Shown: positions 30,581-38,003 of the stretch, one piece after another
Position numbering within the stretch: the stretch's first letter is position 1
How the letters are laid out: each line of letters opens with the position of its first letter
Assembly (NCBI GenBank): GCA_025450915.1
Contig: JANWLH010000091.1
Span: 1 to 38,716, forward strand
Direction: 5' to 3'
Length of the DNA: 38,716 nucleotides
Source: Candidatus Limnocylindrales bacterium
Lineage (GTDB): Bacteria; Chloroflexota; Limnocylindria; Limnocylindrales; CSP1-4
Notes under the pieces: generated by a model
Databases searched by the model: none
Told to the model about the DNA's origin: nothing
Seen by the model: the letters and a program-made list of their open reading frames with translations, nothing else
Program-made: the position numbers and the translations under genes

Positions 30581-32124
30581 CCCAGGTCGCCGAGCCACGT
30601 CCAGACGCCACCGCATCGGCAGCGGGGAGCACTTCCGAGCCGGTCGGCCTGTGGATCAACGGGACCCGTTCCGCGGCGACCTCCGGTCGCTCAGGCCCGA
30701 TCTTCAACCCGGCAACGGGCGCGACCGCCCGGCAAGTCGACTTTGCCTCGGTCGAGGACGTCGATCGGGCGGTGGCCGCGGCGAAGGCGGCGTTTCCCGC
30801 CTGGCGGACGATGTCGCTCTCGAAGCGCAGCGAGATCCTGTTCCGGATCCGGAACCTGGTCGAGAGCCATCGGCGCGACATTGCCGCGCTGCTGACCGCC
30901 GAGCACGGCAAGGTGCCTTCCGACGCGCTCGGCGAAGTTGCCCGGGGCATCGAGAATCTCGAGTTCGCGTGCGGCGTGCCGCAGCTCCTGAAGGGCGGCT
31001 TCAGCGAGCAGGTCTCGAGTGGCGTCGACGTCTACCAGATTCGCCAGCCGCTCGGCGTCGTCGCCGGGATCACCCCGTTCAACTTCCCGGCGATGGTCCC
31101 GATGTGGATGTTCGGCAACGCCCTGGCCTGCGGTAACACGTTCATCCTCAAGCCGTCCGAAAAGGATCCGTCGGCCTCGCTCCTGCTCGCCGAGCTCCTC
31201 GCCGAGGCCGGGGTGCCGGCCGGCGTCTTCAACGTCGTGCAGGGCGACAAGGTCGCCGTGGACCGGCTTCTCGAGCACCCCGATATCGCGGCCCTGAGCT
31301 TCGTCGGCTCGACGCCGATCGCGCGCTACATCTACGAGACCGGGACGCGCCACGGCAAGCGCGTCCAGGCCCTTGGCGGCGCCAAGAACCACATGATCGT
31401 GCTGCCCGACGCGGACATCGGCATGGCCGCCGACGCGGCGGTCTCGGCGGGCTACGGCTCGGCCGGCGAGCGGTGCATGGCGATCTCGGTCGTCGTGGCC
31501 GTGGGCGGGGTGGGCGACTCGCTCGTGTCCGCGATCTCGGCGCGGCTGCCGAAGATCAAGGTCGGGCCCGGGTCCGATGCCGCGTCCGAGATGGGTCCGC
31601 TGATCACCCGCGAGCATCGCGACAAGGTGGCCGGCTACCTCGACAGCGGGCCGGCCCAGGGTGCGACGCTCGTGGTCGACGGGCGATCCGATGCGTCGTT
31701 CGAAGGCTCGGGCTTTTTCATTGGGCCTTCGCTGATCGACAACGTGACCTCCGCGATGGATTGCTACCGCGACGAGATCTTCGGACCGGTGCTGGGCGTG
31801 GTCAGGGTGGACACGTATGCCGAGGCGCTGGCCCTCGTCAACGACAACCCGTACGGCAACGGCACCGCGATCTTCACCCGCGACGGCGGCGCGGCTCGAC
31901 AGTTCCAGTTCGACTGCAACGTCGGGATGGTCGGGATCAACGTGCCGATCCCCGTCCCGGTCGCCTATTACTCGTTCGGCGGCTGGAAGGCCTCGCTCTT
32001 CGGCGACGCCCACATGTACGGCCCCGAGGGGATCAACTTCTACACCCGGGCCAAGGTGGTCACGGCCCGCTGGCCCGATCCGGGCACGTCCTCGGTCGAT
32101 CTGGGGTTCCCCCGGACGAGGTAG
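30577..32124 (+). CDS. mmsA: CoA-acylating methylmalonate/malonate-semialdehyde dehydrogenase, MmsA type
   Basis: The 515-residue enzyme oxidises (methyl)malonate semialdehyde to propionyl-CoA or acetyl-CoA plus CO2 with NAD and CoA. It has the ALDH cofactor segment GVVAGITPFNFPAMVPMWMFGNALACGNTFILKPSEKDPS and the catalytic Cys300 in YGSAGERCMAIS. It also has GGAKNH (267-272), where asparagine replaces the general-base glutamate of ordinary aldehyde dehydrogenases; this change is a hallmark of MmsA. The C-terminal GMVGINVPIPVPVAYYSFGGWKASLFGD is also MmsA-like. It acts in valine, inositol or beta-alanine breakdown. A beta-alanine-forming gene set lies at 33977-37249, so malonate semialdehyde is a likely substrate here. 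The start is the ATG at 30577, which has GAAGGGA upstream and overlaps the stop of the Lgt-like gene. Confidence 0.93.
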   Translation: MTQVAEPRPDATASAAGSTSEPVGLWINGTRSAATSGRSGPIFNPATGATARQVDFASVEDVDRAVAAAKAAFPAWRTMSLSKRSEILFRIRNLVESHRRDIAALLTAEHGKVPSDALGEVARGIENLEFACGVPQLLKGGFSEQVSSGVDVYQIRQPLGVVAGITPFNFPAMVPMWMFGNALACGNTFILKPSEKDPSASLLLAELLAEAGVPAGVFNVVQGDKVAVDRLLEHPDIAALSFVGSTPIARYIYETGTRHGKRVQALGGAKNHMIVLPDADIGMAADAAVSAGYGSAGERCMAISVVVAVGGVGDSLVSAISARLPKIKVGPGSDAASEMGPLITREHRDKVAGYLDSGPAQGATLVVDGRSDASFEGSGFFIGPSLIDNVTSAMDCYRDEIFGPVLGVVRVDTYAEALALVNDNPYGNGTAIFTRDGGAARQFQFDCNVGMVGINVPIPVPVAYYSFGGWKASLFGDAHMYGPEGINFYTRAKVVTARWPDPGTSSVDLGFPRTR

Positions 32125-32225
32125 CTCCTGGTTCCGGGCCCGGCCTCCGCCTACTCGCGTGCCTCGAGCCCCTGGCCGCCGCTTAGGTCTGGCCGCGCTC
32201 GCCGCATGAGCATTCCAAGGGCAAC

Positions 32226-32242
32226 GGGGCCCTTAAGGCCCC
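32226..32242. terminator. Possible terminator hairpin after mmsA
   Basis: GGGGCC-CTTAA-GGCCCC forms a 6-bp all-GC stem about 100 bases after the mmsA stop. No U-tract follows. Confidence 0.3.
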
Positions 32243-32348
32243 CGGTCAGGGTCGCCCGGCTCGAAGTGTCGGGCAACTCGTGCTTGGCAGCATCGGCTCC
32301 TGCCGCCTCAACGGCCGAATTCGCGGTCGACTGAGAGCTAATCGCCCG

Positions 32349-32360
32349 CCAAGCCCTTGG
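32349..32360. promoter_or_regulatory. Near-palindrome upstream of the XRE gene
   Basis: CCAAG-CC-CTTGG lies 18 bases before the ATG at 32379 and is followed by AATGATCAT. It is a candidate autoregulatory operator for the HTH protein. Confidence 0.3.
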
Positions 32361-32378
32361 AATGATCATGCAGCGAGC

Positions 32379-33158
32379 ATGACCAAGCTCAAGCATCCTC
32401 ACCTGGCGACGGAAGCGGTCCGGCTCAATCTCGAGCAGGTCGTGCGGCTCGGCGCCGACCTCAAGGGAGCCCGCCTGCGGCGCCGCTGGACGCAGGCCCA
32501 GCTCGGCGCTCGCGTCGGTGTTGGCCGGGCGACCGTGGGCGCAATCGAGCGCGGCCGCGGCGGCGGCCACACCCTCGACGCCTGGCAGCGCCTGGCACTT
32601 GCTGTGGATCGTCCAATGCGGATCGAGCTGCGCCGCGATGCCCGGGAGGAGCCGGCGGACGCCGGACATCTGGCGATCCAGGAGCTCGTGATGCGCCATG
32701 GCCGCCGAGCCGGCTACGGCCGCACCTTCGAGCTCCGGAGCCGGGCATCGGATCCCAGCCGCTCGACTGACGTCGGCCTGCGCGACGACCGGGCCCGGGT
32801 GCTGATCCTGGTCGAGTGCTGGAACACGTTCGCTGACGTCGGCGCGGCGGTCCGGAGCACGAGCCGCAAGCTGGCAGAAGCGGCGGAGGTCGCGATCGCT
32901 GTCGGCGGTGAGCATCCATATCGGGTCTTCAGCTGCTGGGTCGTTCGCGTCGTCGAACGCAACCGCCAGCTCATTGCTCGCTACCCGGAGCTGTTCGCCT
33001 CGACGTTTCCGGGCTCGTCGGCGCGCTGGGTGACCGCGCTCAGCGAGCCGGCTGGACCAACCGGCCGCCCGGACCCGCCGGCCGAGCTCGGTCTCGTCTG
33101 GTGCGACGCCCGGGCGACGCGGCTCTTCGCCTGGCGCAAGGGCCGAGGATGCTTGTGA
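32379..33158 (+). CDS. XRE-family helix-turn-helix protein with an unassigned C-terminal domain
   Basis: The 259-residue protein has an XRE helix-turn-helix at about 24-80 (LGADLKGARLRRRWTQAQLGARVGVGRATVGAIERGR). A second domain (about 95-255) holds LAIQELVMRHGRRAGYGRTFEL, SDPSRSTDVGLRDDRARVLILVECWNT and AAVRSTSRKLAEAAE. The layout of a charged strand with D131, a following hydrophobic strand ending in E146, and a basic helix (R159...R163-K164) recalls PD-(D/E)XK nuclease-like folds, but the ExK lysine is not in place (E-C-W). I therefore do not call it a nuclease. It may be a ligand-sensing regulator. The ATG at 32379 starts just before the first helix; the upstream frame to 32280 is less gene-like. 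Confidence 0.72.
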   Translation: MTKLKHPHLATEAVRLNLEQVVRLGADLKGARLRRRWTQAQLGARVGVGRATVGAIERGRGGGHTLDAWQRLALAVDRPMRIELRRDAREEPADAGHLAIQELVMRHGRRAGYGRTFELRSRASDPSRSTDVGLRDDRARVLILVECWNTFADVGAAVRSTSRKLAEAAEVAIAVGGEHPYRVFSCWVVRVVERNRQLIARYPELFASTFPGSSARWVTALSEPAGPTGRPDPPAELGLVWCDARATRLFAWRKGRGCL

Positions 33159-33218
33159 CGCCGTACCTGGCACGCCGGCCGCGAGAATGGGGCCTGCCAG
33201 CTAACCCAGGAGGACCCG

Positions 33219-33656
33219 ATGGCCACGTCGATTCAGCTCGTCTTTGACACCGCGGATCCCGACCGACAGGCCCATTTCTGGGCAGAGGCGCTCGGGTATC
33301 AGCTCCAGCCGCCGCCCGATGGTTTCGACGGCTGGGAATCGTTCCTGCGCAGCGAGGGCATTCCCGAGGAGCGCTGGAACGAGGCGTCGGCGATCACCGA
33401 CCCCGACGGGAAGGGGCCGCGGATCTTCTTCCAGAAGGTGCCCGAGGGCAAGACGGCCAAGAACCGGCTGCACCTGGACATCAATGCCTCGGGCGGGCGC
33501 GGTGTGGCCCTCGCGGATCGCAAGCCGCGCGTCGACGCGGAGGTCAAGCGCCTCAGGTCCCTTGGGGCAACCGATGAGCGCGGCGCGATCGAGAAGGACG
33601 GCGAGTACTGGGTCCGGATGAACGATCCGGAAGGCAACGAGTTCTGCGTCCAGTAG
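33219..33656 (+). CDS. VOC (glyoxalase/bleomycin-resistance-like) superfamily protein
   Basis: The 145-residue protein shows two beta-alpha-beta-beta-beta halves of the VOC fold: IQLVFDTADPDRQAHFWAEALGYQLQPP at the start, RIFFQKVPEGKTAKNRLHLDINA in the middle and EYWVRMNDPEGNEFCVQ at the end. Candidate metal-site positions are H in NRLHLDI and E in GNEFCV. A strong AGGAGG seven bases before the ATG supports the start. Family members include glyoxalases, dioxygenases and drug-binding proteins; the function here is not determined. Confidence 0.88.
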   Translation: MATSIQLVFDTADPDRQAHFWAEALGYQLQPPPDGFDGWESFLRSEGIPEERWNEASAITDPDGKGPRIFFQKVPEGKTAKNRLHLDINASGGRGVALADRKPRVDAEVKRLRSLGATDERGAIEKDGEYWVRMNDPEGNEFCVQ

Positions 33657-33722
33657 GGCGGCTGGATCCTCGATCCGAACAACGCCCTCGACACGATCCA
33701 CGCTCCAGGTCCGGTTCTCCCC

Positions 33723-33944
33723 ATGGGTTCACCACCTCCTGGCATCGGCGCGGAAGCCACGCGCAAGGCGCTTCTTGCCGGGGAGGTCGCGGCCGCGAAC
33801 CACAACGAGGTGGCGGCCGAGCGGGCCGCCCTCGACGAGGCCGACCTTCAGGAGCTCGAGCACGCCGAGTACTACCCGGACGAGCCGCCCGCTCCGGCGA
33901 AGCGCAGCTTCCTCGACCGCCTCCTGGGCCGCGGCACTCGCTGA
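33723..33944 (+). CDS. Small acidic protein of unknown function
   Basis: This 73-residue protein is not recognised. The middle is a charged helix (AAERAALDEADLQELEHAEYYPDEPP) and the end is basic (AKRSFLDRLLGRGTR), which could contact a membrane or nucleic acid. Codon use is strongly GC-rich at third positions like its neighbours, and the frame fits the gap between the VOC and hydantoinase genes. No clear ribosome-binding site precedes the ATG at 33723. Confidence 0.55.
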   Translation: MGSPPPGIGAEATRKALLAGEVAAANHNEVAAERAALDEADLQELEHAEYYPDEPPAPAKRSFLDRLLGRGTR

Positions 33945-33950
33945 TCGGAG

Positions 33951-33973
33951 GCGGCCGCCCAGCGGACGCTGGT
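33951..33973. terminator. Inverted repeats between convergent genes
   Basis: GGCGGCCGCC is followed at once by CCAGC-GGAC-GCTGG (33960-33973 region). They sit in the 32-base gap between the small acidic protein and the end of the dihydropyrimidinase gene and could act as a bidirectional terminator. Confidence 0.35.
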
Positions 33974-33976
33974 GGC

Positions 33977-35374
33977 TCAGTTCTCCCGGGCGTACGCGGA
34001 CGGTGAGCGGCGCAGGAACTTGCCGCGGCCCGGTGCCCCCGAGAAGGCGCCGTCGCGCACGACCACCTCGCCCCGGGACATGACCACGTCAGAGCGGCCG
34101 GTCACGGAGCGCCCCTCGTAGCACGAGTAGTCGACGTCCATGTGGTGGGTCTTCGCGCTGATCGTGTGCTTGGCGGCTGGGTCGTAGATCACGAGGTCCG
34201 CGTCCGAGCCCACGGCCACCACGCCCTTGCGCGGGTAGAGCCCGAACATCCGGGCAGGCGCCGTCGAGATCACCTCGACCCAGCGCTCGCGGGTCAGGTG
34301 ACCGGCGAGCACGCCGCCGTCGTGGAGCAGGTCGACCCGGTCCTCGACGCCGGGCAGGCCGTTGGGGATCTTCCGGAAGTCGCCCAGGCCGAGCTCCTTC
34401 TGGCCGTGGAAGTCGAATGGGCAATGGTCGGTCGCGACGACCTGGAGGTCGTCCTTGATGAGCCCGGTCCACAGCTCGGCCTGGTGGTCGGCCGTTCGCA
34501 GCGGCGGCGAGCAGACGAACTTGGCGCCGTTGAAGCCGTCGGCCATGTCGTCGAGCGACAGGAACAGGTACTGCGGGCAGGTTTCGGCATAGACCCGCGA
34601 ACCCCGATCACGCGCAGCTCGGACCTCGTTCAACGCCTCGCGCGCCGACAGGTGGACGATGTACAGGGGCACGCCCGCGGCTTCGGCAAGGCGGATCGTC
34701 CGGTTCGTCGCCTCGCCCTCGAAGATCGGATAGCGGGCCACGCCGTGGTAGTAGGGATCGGTGTGGCCGGCACGAACCTCGTCCTCGGCCACGACGTCGA
34801 TCGCCATTCCGTTCTCGGCGTGAATCATGATCAGGCCGCCGTTCAGGGCCGTCCGTTGCATCGCCCGGTAGATCTGGCCGTCGTCGCTGTAGAAGACGCC
34901 CGGATACGCGGTGAACAGCTTGAAGTCGGGGATTCCCTCGGCGACGAGGGTATCCATCTCCTTGAGCGTCTCGGCGTTGACGTCGCTCATGATCATGTGG
35001 AAGCCGTAGTCGATGACCGCGTGACCCTCGGCCTTCGCGTGCCAGGCGTCGAGGCCGTCGCGCAGCGATCGGCCGCGCGACTGGACGGCGAAGTCAACGA
35101 TCGTCGTCGTGCCCCCGAACGCCGCCGCCCGCGTCCCGGTCTCGAACGTGTCCTTGGCAAACGTCCCCCCGAACGGCAGCTCCATGTGGGTGTGAACGTC
35201 GATCGCGCCCGGCAGGACGTAGCGACCCGAGGCGTCAATCGTCTCGTCGGCGGCCAGGCCGGCCGCGGCGAGCCCGCTGCCGATGGCCGCGATCGTCTCG
35301 CCGTCGACGAGGACGTCGGCAACCTGCGAGCCGGTGGCGCCGACGATCGTCCCATTCGTGATCAGGGTTCGCAT
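33977..35374 (-). CDS. Dihydropyrimidinase / D-hydantoinase
   Basis: The 465-residue zinc enzyme opens the ring of dihydrouracil, dihydrothymine or hydantoins to N-carbamoyl amino acids. Metal ligands are all present: HTH (H61, H63), the carboxylated lysine in DFKLFTAYPG (K152), HAENG (H185), VHLSAREA (H241) and ATDHCPF (D316). The C-terminal KGVVAVGSDADLVIYDP is typical of the family. The start at 35374 has GAGGAG six bases upstream. It is the last gene of a four-gene run, ten bases after the LLM oxidoreductase. The beta-ureidopropionase-like enzyme in the same run would act on its product, supporting the pyrimidine-breakdown role over a pure hydantoin role. Confidence 0.94.
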   Translation of the reverse strand: MRTLITNGTIVGATGSQVADVLVDGETIAAIGSGLAAAGLAADETIDASGRYVLPGAIDVHTHMELPFGGTFAKDTFETGTRAAAFGGTTTIVDFAVQSRGRSLRDGLDAWHAKAEGHAVIDYGFHMIMSDVNAETLKEMDTLVAEGIPDFKLFTAYPGVFYSDDGQIYRAMQRTALNGGLIMIHAENGMAIDVVAEDEVRAGHTDPYYHGVARYPIFEGEATNRTIRLAEAAGVPLYIVHLSAREALNEVRAARDRGSRVYAETCPQYLFLSLDDMADGFNGAKFVCSPPLRTADHQAELWTGLIKDDLQVVATDHCPFDFHGQKELGLGDFRKIPNGLPGVEDRVDLLHDGGVLAGHLTRERWVEVISTAPARMFGLYPRKGVVAVGSDADLVIYDPAAKHTISAKTHHMDVDYSCYEGRSVTGRSDVVMSRGEVVVRDGAFSGAPGRGKFLRRSPSAYAREN

Positions 35375-35384
35375 CTGGCTCTCC

Positions 35385-36395
35385 TCAGGCCCCGGCCGGC
35401 GCAAGGTCGCGCAGGGCCGGGATGATCTCGCGACCGTAGGTTTCGAGGACCGCCTCCTCGTCACCGTTCATCAGGTAGATGTTGAACTGGTCCACGCCCG
35501 CCTCCGCCAGCCGGCGCAGCTTGGCGACATGGTCGGCCACCGAGCCCAGGACGCAGAAGCGGTCGGTGACCTCGTCGCCGACGAACGCGGCGTTCGACGA
35601 GCCGACCTCGGCATGGTGGAGGTAGTCATAGCCCGTCCGGTCCTGGACATAGCCGGTCAGGGCCGGCGGCAGCTCCTCGCGCGGATAGCGGTTCACGAGG
35701 TCCACCACGTGATTGCTCACGAGTGCCGGGAACCAGCGCGTCCGCTCCCGGCATTCGGCCAGCTCTCCGAAGTGCGCCGGCGCCGCCGCCTGGACGGCAA
35801 CCGAGACGGGCGAGCGCCCGGCGGCGGCCGCCGCCGCCCGGACCTGCGAGACGAACCACGCCACGAGATCCGGATCGGCCAGCTGGAGAATCACCCCGTC
35901 GGCAATCCGGCCGGTCATCTTGAGCGCCTGTGGGCCGTAGCCGGCGATCCACACGGGCAGCTTCCAGGGCCCCGTCCAGGGCAGCGTGAGCTCGGTTCCC
36001 TCGTACTCGACGGACCGGCCCTCGACGAGGTCGCGGATGACGCCCACGGCCTCCTCGAGCGTCGCCAGGGTGGTCGGCGGCTTGCCCAGCACCCGTCGCG
36101 CCGAATCGCCCCGGCCGATCCCGAGGTCCATCCGGCCACCGCTGATCTCGTCGAGCGTCGCGAGGGCCGAGGCCGTGACCGACGGCTCGCGAGTCGCCGG
36201 GTTCGTGACGCAGGTTCCAAGGCGGAGGCGCTTCGTGGCCCCGGCCATGAGGGTCAGCAGCGGGTACGGATCCCGCCACAGGACGTGGGAGTCGAACAGC
36301 CAGCCGTAGTCGAAGCCGGCGGCTTCGGCCTGCCGGGTGAGCGCAAGCGTGCGCTCGATCGAATGGTCCGGCTTGAGGGTGAAGCCAAACTTCAC
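35385..36395 (-). CDS. LLM-class (luciferase-like) flavin/F420-dependent oxidoreductase
   Basis: The 336-residue protein has the TIM-barrel features of bacterial-luciferase-like enzymes: FGFTLKPDHSIERTLALTRQAEAAGFDYGWLFDSH, RLRLGTCVTNPATREPSVTASALATLDEISGGRMDLGIGRGDS, and LPVWIAGYGPQALKMTGRIADGVIL. It resembles the TIGR03842 group (F420-type) that I recall being found with hydantoinase-like genes. The GTG start at 36395 lies two bases after the stop of the carbamoyl-amidohydrolase gene, so the genes are coupled. In this context it could reduce or oxidise a pyrimidine, taking the place of dihydropyrimidine dehydrogenase; that role is inference. The cofactor (FMN or F420) cannot be decided from motifs alone. 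Confidence 0.88.
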   Translation of the reverse strand: MKFGFTLKPDHSIERTLALTRQAEAAGFDYGWLFDSHVLWRDPYPLLTLMAGATKRLRLGTCVTNPATREPSVTASALATLDEISGGRMDLGIGRGDSARRVLGKPPTTLATLEEAVGVIRDLVEGRSVEYEGTELTLPWTGPWKLPVWIAGYGPQALKMTGRIADGVILQLADPDLVAWFVSQVRAAAAAAGRSPVSVAVQAAAPAHFGELAECRERTRWFPALVSNHVVDLVNRYPREELPPALTGYVQDRTGYDYLHHAEVGSSNAAFVGDEVTDRFCVLGSVADHVAKLRRLAEAGVDQFNIYLMNGDEEAVLETYGREIIPALRDLAPAGA

Positions 36396-36397
36396 GG

Positions 36398-37249
36398 CTA
36401 GGGCCGGGTCAGGTCGGCGTACGCATCGGGCCGGCGATCACGGAAGAACTGCCAGGTCTGGCGGACCTCGGTGATCAGGTCGAGGTCCATGTCCCGGACG
36501 AGGAGCTCCTCGTCGTGGGCGCTGCCGACCTCGCCGATGAACTGGCCGCGCGGGTTCACGAAGTAGCTCTGGCCGTAGAAGTCGTCGTCGCCGATCTCCT
36601 TCTCGATCCCGACCCGGTTGATCGTGCCCACGAAGTAGCCGTTGGCGACCGCATGGCTGACCTGCTCGATCCGCCACAGGTACTCGGAGAGTCCGCGGCT
36701 CGTCGCGCTCGGGATCAGCACGATCTCGGCGCCATTGAGGCCGAGCGCGCGGGCACCTTCCGGGAAGTGCCGGTCGTAGCAGATGTACACGCCGATCTTG
36801 CCGACGGCCGTCTCGAACACGGGATAGCCGAGGTTGCCCGGGCGGAAGTAGAACTTCTCCCAGAAGCCCTTGACGTGGGGGATGTGGGTCTTGCGGTACT
36901 TGCCCAGGTAGCGGCCGTCGGCGTCGATGACGGCCGCGGTGTTGTAGTAGATCCCCGAGGCCTGCTCGTCCTCCTCGTACATCGGCACGACGAGGACCAT
37001 CCCGGTCTGCCTGGCGAGGTCCTGCATCCGCTTCGTCGTCGGGCCGTCGGGGATCAGCTCGGTGTACGAGTAGTACTGGGCGTCCTGGACCTGGCAGAAG
37101 TAGGGCCCGTAGAACAGCTCCTGGAAGAGCATCACCCCGGCACCCTGGTTCGACGCCTCGTGAGCCGCCGCTTCGTGTTTCTGGATCATCGATTCCTTGT
37201 CGCCGGTCCAGGTTGCCTGGAGGAGCGCACCACGCACGATCCGGGGCAT
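36398..37249 (-). CDS. Beta-ureidopropionase-like carbon-nitrogen hydrolase (nitrilase superfamily)
   Basis: The 283-residue enzyme likely hydrolyses N-carbamoyl-beta-alanine to beta-alanine, CO2 and ammonia. The nitrilase triad is present: E44 (LFQELFYGPYF), K120 (KYRKTHIPHV) and C157 (GVYICYDRHFPEGAR). The segments GFWEKFYFRPGNLGYPVF and IPSATSRGLSEYLWRIEQVSHAVANGYFVGTINRVG strongly recall eukaryotic-type beta-ureidopropionase; N-carbamoylputrescine amidase and N-carbamoyl-D-amino acid amidase are the alternatives. AAGGAG five bases upstream supports the ATG at 37249. It lies between a lipoprotein gene (29-base gap) and the LLM oxidoreductase (2-base gap). Confidence 0.92.
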   Translation of the reverse strand: MPRIVRGALLQATWTGDKESMIQKHEAAAHEASNQGAGVMLFQELFYGPYFCQVQDAQYYSYTELIPDGPTTKRMQDLARQTGMVLVVPMYEEDEQASGIYYNTAAVIDADGRYLGKYRKTHIPHVKGFWEKFYFRPGNLGYPVFETAVGKIGVYICYDRHFPEGARALGLNGAEIVLIPSATSRGLSEYLWRIEQVSHAVANGYFVGTINRVGIEKEIGDDDFYGQSYFVNPRGQFIGEVGSAHDEELLVRDMDLDLITEVRQTWQFFRDRRPDAYADLTRP

Positions 37250-37278
37250 CGGTTCTCCTTGTCGCTATCGGATGCTGG

Positions 37279-37905
37279 CTACGGTAGGCGGGCGAGGGCT
37301 TTCCTGAGGAGGTCGATCGTGTGCTGCAGCGCGTCGGGGTCGTCGAAGGCAATCAACTGCAGCTCCAGCTCGGTGTCACCCTTGATCGTATACACGGTGC
37401 CCGCGGCACCGACGAACGCATCATCGCCGAGTCCGGGCACTGTCTGGAGCGAGATCCCGAGGTCGCTCGCCGGATCCGGGCTCGAATCGGTCGATGCGAC
37501 CGCAGTCCCACCCGGCGCAGGGCTGCCCTGGAGGGCCAGGAGGAACTGGCGGGTGGAGGCGAAGTCGGCCGCCCCGCCCGGCGACATCACTGTGAGCTCG
37601 GCATTGTCTCCCACCGGATTGCCCGGCGAATCGAATGACCATGAGCAGCCGGAGTCGCTGCTGCTCTCCCGATTCGGCTCGGGAGTCTGCGACCTGTTGC
37701 CGCCACCAATGGCCGCCTCGAGCTCGGCCGTCGTGATCAGGGAGCACGGGTCGCCCGTGAAGCCCGGTCCCCCGGGGGCGCCGTTTGCGCCGGGCACCCC
37801 CAACCCGCTGCAGCCGGCCAGCAGCCCGACGACCGCGATCGCGAGGAGAGCGAAGCCCGGGCGGCGACGCCCGTCGCCGGCTCGCCTGGTCGGGTGCCGA
37901 TCCAT
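37279..37905 (-). CDS. Secreted lipoprotein of unknown function
   Basis: The 208-residue protein has a basic N-terminus, a hydrophobic segment (GFALLAIAVVGLLAGC) ending in the lipobox LAGC at about residue 33, and a Gly/Ala/Pro-rich spacer. The mature domain begins DPCSLITTAELEAAIGG, like DUF3558-type lipoproteins, with a second cysteine in DSGCSWSFDSPG that could pair with the first. The ATG at 37905 is chosen because TATGAT ends seven bases upstream on the minus strand, giving a leaderless transcript. It may be the first gene of the dihydropyrimidinase operon, since the next start is only 29 bases after its stop. A binding or sensor role is possible. Confidence 0.82.
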   Translation of the reverse strand: MDRHPTRRAGDGRRRPGFALLAIAVVGLLAGCSGLGVPGANGAPGGPGFTGDPCSLITTAELEAAIGGGNRSQTPEPNRESSSDSGCSWSFDSPGNPVGDNAELTVMSPGGAADFASTRQFLLALQGSPAPGGTAVASTDSSPDPASDLGISLQTVPGLGDDAFVGAAGTVYTIKGDTELELQLIAFDDPDALQHTIDLLRKALARLP

Positions 37906-37912
37906 CGTGCTG

Positions 37913-37942
37913 ATCATACGAGTCCGGCACGCTCGGTATAGT
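37913..37942. promoter_or_regulatory. Divergent promoter region (lipoprotein operon and aminotransferase)
   Basis: TATGAT on the minus strand (plus 37913-37918) serves the lipoprotein gene. TATAGT on the plus strand (37937-37942) is about 60 bases before the aminotransferase ATG. The two boxes face apart with 18 bases between them, so a single regulator could control both directions. Confidence 0.5.
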
Positions 37943-38003
37943 TGGCCAGGACCCAGGCACGCAAATGCAGCCACGCCCGCACCCTGATCCGAGGTTTGAC
38001 CCG

